Assembly: GCA_003281685.1 (NCBI GenBank)
Contig: QCBH01000002.1
Coordinates: 94,373-158,372, forward strand
Length of the DNA: 64,000 nt
From: Prochlorococcus sp. AG-347-E23
Lineage (GTDB): Bacteria > Cyanobacteriota > Cyanobacteriia > PCC-6307 > Cyanobiaceae
Direction of reading: 5' to 3'
Position numbers and translations under genes: made by a program. Positions 57,966-64,000 of this stretch are shown here, piece by piece (position 1 is the first letter of the stretch; each line of letters opens with the position of its first letter). Below the pieces are notes generated by a model that did no database searches, was not told the DNA's origin, and was given only the letters and a program-made list of their open reading frames with translations.

Positions 57966-60935
57966 TTAACCTGTATTTCTCATACCAGCTGCTATCCCAT
58001 TAATAGTTAAAAGTGCCCCCCTCAATAGTTCACTTCTGCTGTAGGCCCTTCTGGATTCATCTTTATCAATAATAAATTCGCTTATTGGGGGTTGTCTCGT
58101 CTGGTCTCTTAATCTTCTTAAAAGTGAAACCTGCAAAAACCCCAATGGGATGATTGTCTTATTTCTCAAGCTTACTGATGATTTCAAGTCTCTATCAGAT
58201 TCAAGAAGCTTATTTTTACCAGTAATTTCTAGTATTAAAGATTTTGTAAGATTATACTCTTTAGAAATTACTTCAAAAATATCATCAAAAGAATCTTTAT
58301 TTTCTTTACTGCCAAGAGTATCAACATAATATCTAGCAACTTCCAAATCCACCTTAGATAATGTCATTTCGACCTTAGATATAAGCATCCTAAAAAATGG
58401 CCATCTTTGATGCAGAACTCTTAATAATTCAATTTGATGAGGATCTGAATTTAATTCAGACGACAATGCAGTACCTACTCCAAACCAACTTGGCAAAAGA
58501 AATCTACTTTGTGTCCACCCAAATACCCATGGAATAGCTCTTAAACTTGACAAATCTTTTGCCCCTTTTTTCCTTCTAGCAGGCCTACTAGATATTTGTA
58601 ATTTACTGATTTCTTCTATTGGAGTAACTTCTTGAAAGAAATTCAACAAATCAGGATTCTCATGCACTAATTTTCTGTAGTGAGACCTTGATGTTTCTGC
58701 CAACCTAGACATTAATTCATTCCATTCTGGAGTGGCGTCAAGTCTATTATTTACCAAACTATTTTGAATTACCGCTGTGGTGACAGTCTCAAGATTATAC
58801 AAAGCAAGTTCAGGAAGACTATATTTAGAAGCTAAAACTTCACCTTGTTCTGTTATTTTTATTCGCCCTTTTAAAGTACCGCTTGGTTGAGCCAAGATTG
58901 CCTGATAGGCTGGACCTCCTCCTCTTCCTACAGAACCACCTCTTCCATGAAAAAGTCTTAGCAATATGTTATTTCTACTTGAAAGATTTTGAAGAGCTAT
59001 TTGGGCTCTATGAATTTCCCAATTGCTAGAAACAAACCCAGAATCTTTATTGCTATCAGAATATCCAAGCATTAATTCTTGGAGAGGTTTAAAAGATTCT
59101 CCCACTTTTGGCAATAATGACCTATAAAAATCTAATTTAAACAACTTTTCCATTACTTCTGGCGCTCTTTTAAGGTCTTCAACAGTTTCAAAAAGAGGAA
59201 CAACTAATAATTTTGACTTTTGTGAATTTTGATCAAGAAGTCCCATTTCTTTTGCCAGCAATAGAACTTCAAGCAAATCAGATGCACTATGACTCATAGA
59301 AATTACATAAGAATGGCAAATTCGACTTCCAAATTCTTGCTGTAGTCTCTTAACCATTTTAAAAACTGAGAAGGTTTCTTCTGTAGTTTTTGTCCAGTTA
59401 ACGTCAGATGGAATTAAAGGCCTTTTTGTATTTAATTCGTCTATAAGCCATTTTATTTTGTTTTCCTCAGACATTTGGTCATATTTCACTGATAAGTCAA
59501 GGTAATTTGTAAGTTCTTGTATAGCGTCACTATGCCTTGTACTCTCTTGACGAATATCTAAACTTGCTAAAGAAAACCCAAAAATATGAACCTGAGTAAG
59601 CAAGGTGTTCACAGACTCGCAAGTTAAATCTGTACTAATAAGGCTATTTTTAATTAATTCGAGATCATAAGTAAATTCATTGACTGACTTGTAATATAAA
59701 TTTTCAGCTTTATCTAAATTTTTGTTATCAATTTCTCCCTCTAAGTCAAATTTCCACCCACTTTCAGCTAATAAATTATTTCTCTCTTGAGTTAATTTTA
59801 ATTTTTCTAAAATATAACTTAATTTCAATCTGTAAGGTTCAGATCTATACCTTGTAGCACGAGCTTCATAGATTTCTGGGAACTTAACCCTATCCGTTTC
59901 GAGCGATTCTAATAGAGAAGAACTTACTTGGCTCCATTGCATCGAGACACTTAATTGATCTCTAAGATTAGAAGTCGCAACAATATATCTTTCCAACATC
60001 AACTGCCTTTGGTAGCAAGCAGTTCTCCATGTTATCTCAGGAGTGACCGATGGGTTACCGTCCCTATCGGATCCTACCCAAGAACCGAAGTTACAAAAAG
60101 ATTCAGAGGGCATCTGAACATCTGGATAATTTTCAATGAGTGCTTCAGTAATCCTGCCCCTCAATTGAGGCATCGCATTAAATAAAACTTGCTGAAAATA
60201 ATGTAAGGCATAATCTACTTCGTCTAAAACTGAAGGTTTAAATTGATGCAATTCATCTGTTCTCCACCAAAGTCTTACTTCTTCTTTTAATTGGGTTTTT
60301 AGAGAATTTTTTTCTTCTTTTGTTAGAAATTGCTCAATCTGTATTTTTTTTAACAAATTTGCCACTCTTGTCTGCTTATGTCTAATCGTATGTCTTACTA
60401 TCTCAGTCGGATGTGCAGTAAAAACTAAACGGATATCCATTTCCTGCAATAACTCTTCTAATTTTCCAGGTGGTACATTTAATTTCCTCAGCCTGTAAAA
60501 TAATTCTCTAAAGGTTACTGGAGCATTTTGCCTAGCCAATGCTGGAGCAAAAGGATCAAGATTGTCAGGCGATTTTTTAACATCCTTATTGGTAAAGCTT
60601 TGTATGTATCTATCTTCCTCAACTCTTTGTTCCAAAATATTCACGAGTTGAAAATACAATGAAAACGCCCTTGCTGCAGCAATTGATTCTGCCAAATCCA
60701 TAGAATTTACAATATCAACTATTTCATTTTTAAAAGTATTTGAAGAATCACCATCAATTTGTTTTGAATAACTTAATTCTTTGAGCTGTATCAATCTCTC
60801 TGCTTGATCATCTGGGCATTCTTCTCTAAGCACAGATTCCCATAGATCTTCTATCAAAAGACGATTTTTATCGAGTGGATCATTGTTACTTATCAGATCC
60901 ACATTATTATTTTTTATCTGTCGAAAAGATTCCAT
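57966..60935 (-). CDS. ppc: Phosphoenolpyruvate carboxylase
   Basis: It fixes bicarbonate onto PEP to give oxaloacetate, feeding the TCA intermediates and amino acids. The 989 residues have [18 protein letters not shown] with the catalytic His near residue 156, [20 protein letters not shown] with the glycine-rich catalytic loop, and the essential C-terminal [10 protein letters not shown]. The plant N-terminal regulatory Ser motif is absent, as in bacteria. It is followed by a GNAT gene after 3 nt and preceded by gshA. Confidence 0.97.
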   Translation of the reverse strand: MESFRQIKNNNVDLISNNDPLDKNRLLIEDLWESVLREECPDDQAERLIQLKELSYSKQIDGDSSNTFKNEIVDIVNSMDLAESIAAARAFSLYFQLVNILEQRVEEDRYIQSFTNKDVKKSPDNLDPFAPALARQNAPVTFRELFYRLRKLNVPPGKLEELLQEMDIRLVFTAHPTEIVRHTIRHKQTRVANLLKKIQIEQFLTKEEKNSLKTQLKEEVRLWWRTDELHQFKPSVLDEVDYALHYFQQVLFNAMPQLRGRITEALIENYPDVQMPSESFCNFGSWVGSDRDGNPSVTPEITWRTACYQRQLMLERYIVATSNLRDQLSVSMQWSQVSSSLLESLETDRVKFPEIYEARATRYRSEPYRLKLSYILEKLKLTQERNNLLAESGWKFDLEGEIDNKNLDKAENLYYKSVNEFTYDLELIKNSLISTDLTCESVNTLLTQVHIFGFSLASLDIRQESTRHSDAIQELTNYLDLSVKYDQMSEENKIKWLIDELNTKRPLIPSDVNWTKTTEETFSVFKMVKRLQQEFGSRICHSYVISMSHSASDLLEVLLLAKEMGLLDQNSQKSKLLVVPLFETVEDLKRAPEVMEKLFKLDFYRSLLPKVGESFKPLQELMLGYSDSNKDSGFVSSNWEIHRAQIALQNLSSRNNILLRLFHGRGGSVGRGGGPAYQAILAQPSGTLKGRIKITEQGEVLASKYSLPELALYNLETVTTAVIQNSLVNNRLDATPEWNELMSRLAETSRSHYRKLVHENPDLLNFFQEVTPIEEISKLQISSRPARRKKGAKDLSSLRAIPWVFGWTQSRFLLPSWFGVGTALSSELNSDPHQIELLRVLHQRWPFFRMLISKVEMTLSKVDLEVARYYVDTLGSKENKDSFDDIFEVISKEYNLTKSLILEITGKNKLLESDRDLKSSVSLRNKTIIPLGFLQVSLLRRLRDQTRQPPISEFIIDKDESRRAYSRSELLRGALLTINGIAAGMRNTG

Positions 60936-60988
60936 ATAATCATTATGTCACAATTGAAAATGTTCAGATCAAATATTTATTTAAATAA

Positions 60989-62107
60989 TCAAACATTCTC
61001 GCCTTCACTCCTAATCATATCTTCGATAGAAATTTTCATTATTTGCTCAATAGAAAGACCTTTTTCATATTGATTTATCCATTTCATAGACTGATTACCT
61101 TCTTCAAGGACTTTATAGATAGGATTCAAAAGATATTTCATACCAAAATTTTCTGCTGTAGATGACAAATCTGATAATAAGTTTTGAATCCACTCTCTAC
61201 AAATAACTTTTTTACCATCTTGCCAGTGAATTAATTCTGAATTCAGACTATCTTTAGCAGCATTAGTCTCATTTTGATCACATATTTCTGATAATCTATC
61301 AATAGAAAAAGAACTTGCATTCAAGGGATCTAAAGTATTCATATTTTCAAAAAGATTTAAAATCCTTAGTTCTATCATGGCCGTTATCCCTAAAAGCAAG
61401 TTAATATCATAAACAAAATCACAAATTCTTAATTCCAAACGATCAAGAATTAAAGGTCTTTGGGGACCATTTGGTCGAATTGAAGACCAAAAATGCCTGA
61501 TGTTTTGCATATTTTTATTAGCTATATTTTCCTCGATCCAATCGATATAACAATTATGATTTACAAAAAAAGGAACCTTGATTGGTGTTTTAGGAAACTG
61601 AATCCATCTCTGAGAGTGATTCCCTGTAATTTTATTATTTAAAAAAGGTGAACTAGCACTTAGAGATAGATATAAAGCAGCCTCAGATCTTATTAGTCTA
61701 ATAGCTGCAAAAAGCTTATCTAAATCATCTATTCCTAAATTTATATGTACACTTGAGGTTGCTATTGAGGTTCCATAATTATCTTGTATAAATTGATGAT
61801 AAACATTGTCAATATCGGATCTTTGAAATTGAATATCGTGTCTAAAACAAAGAGTTGATGAAGGAATGATTGTTAACTCTTTTTTATTTAGCCATCTTCT
61901 TAACTTTTTTCTTGGAGTTATTAATTTCTCATATAAAAAATTGTAGTCTTTTTCAGGTATTGTTATGTATTCAACGTTTCTATTATCTGGCTCTTTGACA
62001 AAATCAGGAAATTTTTTCTCAATTTCAGCCGAAACACCGATATGTGAATTTAAAGAACCTGTGAAAAGTTCTACCTCAAAACCCTTATAAAGATTATTCT
62101 TACCCAT
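60989..62107 (-). CDS. gshA: Glutamate-cysteine ligase, cyanobacterial type
   Basis: It makes gamma-glutamylcysteine, the first step to glutathione. The 372 residues match the cyanobacterial/proteobacterial ATP-grasp-like group: KGFEVELFTGSLNSHIGVSA, TSSVHINLGIDDLDKLFAAI, and RRWLNKKELTIIPSSTLCFR. It begins directly after the trpE stop (0 nt apart), so the two are translationally linked. Confidence 0.92.
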   Translation of the reverse strand: MGKNNLYKGFEVELFTGSLNSHIGVSAEIEKKFPDFVKEPDNRNVEYITIPEKDYNFLYEKLITPRKKLRRWLNKKELTIIPSSTLCFRHDIQFQRSDIDNVYHQFIQDNYGTSIATSSVHINLGIDDLDKLFAAIRLIRSEAALYLSLSASSPFLNNKITGNHSQRWIQFPKTPIKVPFFVNHNCYIDWIEENIANKNMQNIRHFWSSIRPNGPQRPLILDRLELRICDFVYDINLLLGITAMIELRILNLFENMNTLDPLNASSFSIDRLSEICDQNETNAAKDSLNSELIHWQDGKKVICREWIQNLLSDLSSTAENFGMKYLLNPIYKVLEEGNQSMKWINQYEKGLSIEQIMKISIEDMIRSEGENV

Positions 62108-63529
62108 TTATTTATCCAAACAGGCTAATGCTTTTAGTATCCCTTTTGCTTTATTTATCGTCTCTTGATATTCATTTTCAGGAAAAGAATCAGCAACTAT
62201 TCCAGCTCCTGCTTGCACCGAAACATCATATTTCCCATCTATTGAAGGTTTAACTATCATGGTTCTTATTGTAATTGCCGTATTTAATGAACCATTAATA
62301 TCAATAGATCCGTAAACACCAGCATAAGGTCCTCTAGCATCTTTTTCAAAGTGCTTAATCAATTGCATAGCTCTTATTTTTGGCGCACCTGTTACTGTAC
62401 CTGCGGGAAAAGATGCTTTTAGTAAATCCCATACATCAGCATTATTTTTTAAGATTCCCTCAACTTCACTAACTATATGCATAACATGCTCAGCTATCTC
62501 TTTTGGATCTTTCAACAAATCCTTTTCTAATTCAAAGTCTTGTTTATTATCAATACCTCTAGGTCTTGTGCCAGCTATTGGTCTTAAGCTCGCTACAATC
62601 TGATTATTTTTATTTTTTTCAGCTTTAACCATTACTTCAGGACTTGAGCCTATCAGATACCATGAACCAAAATCAAAAAATGACATGTATGGAGATGGAT
62701 TAACCATCCTCAGACTTCTATATAGATTAAAGGGATCATTATTAACTTGAGTTTGGAATTTTTGACTTATAACTATTTGGAAGATATCTCCCTTTCTTAT
62801 ATATTCTTTTGCAGAGAGAACTGCATCCTCAAAATCTTTTTTCTTCCAATTACTTTCTAGATCTAATTTCAAATTATCATTTTCATTCCAATCTAAAAAC
62901 TCATTTTCTTTTAGAGGAACTCTCATTAAATTTCTAGTATTCTGAATTTTAGAAATTGAGTTTAGATATAATTCTTCAATCGAGGACTCTTTTAAAGAAC
63001 TTGTATCTGCATAAACCACTGCAGTAATACATCTTTTTATTTGATCAAATACAACTAACTGATCAAAAAACATCCAAGAACCATAAGGGAGGTCGTTTTC
63101 AGGTATTTCGTTTATTGGAACGCTAGGTTCTATTCGATTTATTAATTCATAACCCCAAGATCCATATAACTGTCCAATTGATGGTAAGTCATCAAGCATG
63201 GTTGACTTATATTCCTTGGTCCAACTTTTTAAAATATCAAATGGATCACCTTTATGAGTTTCAGTTTTACCATTATTCCAAGTTTTAACTATTTTTTCTC
63301 CATAACAAACGGCTTCCCAGAGAGGTTTAGTAGCAACAATACTCCACCTACCCAAACTTTCCCCACCTTCAACTGATTCAAGAAAAACACCTCGTGAATC
63401 TTTTGAGGATAATTTTAACCAAGTCGATAATGGAGTCTCTAAATCTGCTGGCCAAGTTTGAATAATAGGTATAAAATTTTTACCTTTATCGTAAGCCTTT
63501 AAAAAATTATCTTTCTGTGAGCTGATCAT
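62108..63529 (-). CDS. trpE: Anthranilate synthase component I
   Basis: TrpE converts chorismate to anthranilate with ammonia from TrpG. The 473 residues have the N-terminal LESVEGGESLGRWS with the tryptophan-binding segment LESVEGG, GDIFQIVISQKFQTQV, the chorismate-binding IAGTRPRGIDNKQD and EHVMHIVSEVEGIL, and SFPAGTVTGAPKIRAMQLI. It is 59 nt after psaD and directly before gshA. Confidence 0.95.
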   Translation of the reverse strand: MISSQKDNFLKAYDKGKNFIPIIQTWPADLETPLSTWLKLSSKDSRGVFLESVEGGESLGRWSIVATKPLWEAVCYGEKIVKTWNNGKTETHKGDPFDILKSWTKEYKSTMLDDLPSIGQLYGSWGYELINRIEPSVPINEIPENDLPYGSWMFFDQLVVFDQIKRCITAVVYADTSSLKESSIEELYLNSISKIQNTRNLMRVPLKENEFLDWNENDNLKLDLESNWKKKDFEDAVLSAKEYIRKGDIFQIVISQKFQTQVNNDPFNLYRSLRMVNPSPYMSFFDFGSWYLIGSSPEVMVKAEKNKNNQIVASLRPIAGTRPRGIDNKQDFELEKDLLKDPKEIAEHVMHIVSEVEGILKNNADVWDLLKASFPAGTVTGAPKIRAMQLIKHFEKDARGPYAGVYGSIDINGSLNTAITIRTMIVKPSIDGKYDVSVQAGAGIVADSFPENEYQETINKAKGILKALACLDK

Positions 63530-63588
63530 GCTAATAATATCAACCCAAATTATAATTATTTTCTTCTTTTATATCAACTTTAAAGAAG

Positions 63589-64000
63589 TTAATCAAAAGT
63601 ATTCTTATTTGTAAATTTCAAGCCAGCTGGATTAGGATTCTCTCCAATGCGCCTTGGGTTATGGCCAACTTTCTCTCTACCCTCATTAACTTTTTCAGAG
63701 AAAACTCCATCTTTTGGATGTAAAAATTCAATATCGCCACCTGGGAAAATTCGGTAGATTTTAAAATCTTCAATTCTTGGTTTGAAGGCTCTTAATTGTG
63801 TTCCTAATGCGAGGCATTGTTCTTTTCTTGCGAAGTACATTAAATTATCACCTTCATGCATAATTGCCGCTCCACCGGTGGGCAATTCAAATGCTTGTTC
63901 CTTTGAACTTTTCCATACAATTGCATATTTTTCTTCAGTTTCTGCTGAGTTTAATAAACCCCCAGTACTTCCTATATGCTTTGGAAATTGACCAACTAAA
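63589..64000 (-). CDS. psaD: Photosystem I subunit II (PsaD), cut by window edge
   Basis: PsaD docks ferredoxin on the stromal side of PSI. The frame runs off the window: it reads [20 protein letters not shown] at the edge, then the track segment [20 protein letters not shown], ending [18 protein letters not shown]. The track start at 63885 is an internal TTG. The true start lies beyond base 64000. Total length should be about 140 residues. Confidence 0.96.
   Translation of the reverse strand, partial: LVGQFPKHIGSTGGLLNSAETEEKYAIVWKSSKEQAFELPTGGAAIMHEGDNLMYFARKEQCLALGTQLRAFKPRIEDFKIYRIFPGGDIEFLHPKDGVFSEKVNEGREKVGHNPRRIGENPNPAGLKFTNKNTFD

Noticed and set aside
1-64000. CRISPR arrays, insertion sequences, prophage
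   Set aside because: I saw no regular spaced repeats, transposase genes or phage structural genes. The only recombinase-like gene lacks its active site.

Overview
The window is chromosomal DNA from a marine picocyanobacterium, most likely a high-light-adapted Prochlorococcus. This rests on very AT-rich sequence, genes packed almost end to end, photosystem I genes (psaA, psaB, psaL, psaI, psaD), NdhN, a cyanobacterial-type glutamate-cysteine ligase, a large glutamate synthase, cobalamin genes and a cyanobacterial SOS box before recA. GC content was judged by eye. The strain was not identified.

Layout. 1-3600 (minus): str operon rpsL-rpsG-fusA-tufA, with tufA cut by the window edge. 3790-9560: glutamate synthase glsF with a YciI-like gene, then lipA. 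9560-12400: a small variable-looking block with a serine-recombinase-like protein that has lost its catalytic serine, a short unknown protein, a serine hydrolase of the class A beta-lactamase fold and an NlpC/P60 protein. 12400-19650: psaL-psaI, a small membrane protein, a GT2 glycosyltransferase, and psaA-psaB ending in a clear intrinsic terminator. 19650-22350: a cbiG-cbiH fusion for corrin synthesis and a HAD hydrolase. 22540-25490 (minus): a tightly overlapping four-gene cassette with an arylsulfotransferase-like protein, two small membrane proteins and a P-loop sulfotransferase. It is followed by tRNA-Ser(GCU), alr and an HNH nuclease. 27680-43810 (minus): prfA and the merged S10/spc/alpha ribosomal superoperon (rplC to rpmE), with secY, adk, rpoA and truA. 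44090-64000: ndhN, tRNA-Gln, a HAD protein, recA with a LexA box, a helicase relic, tyrA, a CrtD/CrtISO-like oxidase, a fructosamine-kinase-like protein, a CAAD/CURT1 protein, a MoeB-rhodanese, a tandem CobO, a LarE-like protein, speD, recF, tRNA-Arg(CCG), ppc with a GNAT gene, gshA, trpE and the start-less end of psaD.

Genes act together as translation machinery (about 28 ribosomal and translation genes), photosystem I, nitrogen and carbon entry (GlsF, PEPC), pseudocobalamin synthesis (CbiG-CbiH, CobO), and DNA repair (RecA, RecF). Two genes missing from the ORF track were recovered: psaI (37 aa) and rpmJ (38 aa). The recF, rplO, HNH, larE and psaD starts in the track were corrected.

The most notable observations are these: recF has no ATG, GTG or TTG before its P-loop and begins at an A8T7 tract; the sulfation cassette has both a PAPS-type and an arylsulfotransferase-type enzyme; a recombinase and a helicase are kept as open genes although active-site motifs are lost; L31, L36 and MoeB all lack their usual zinc cysteines; and two gene pairs start head to head with only 3-4 nt between start codons.
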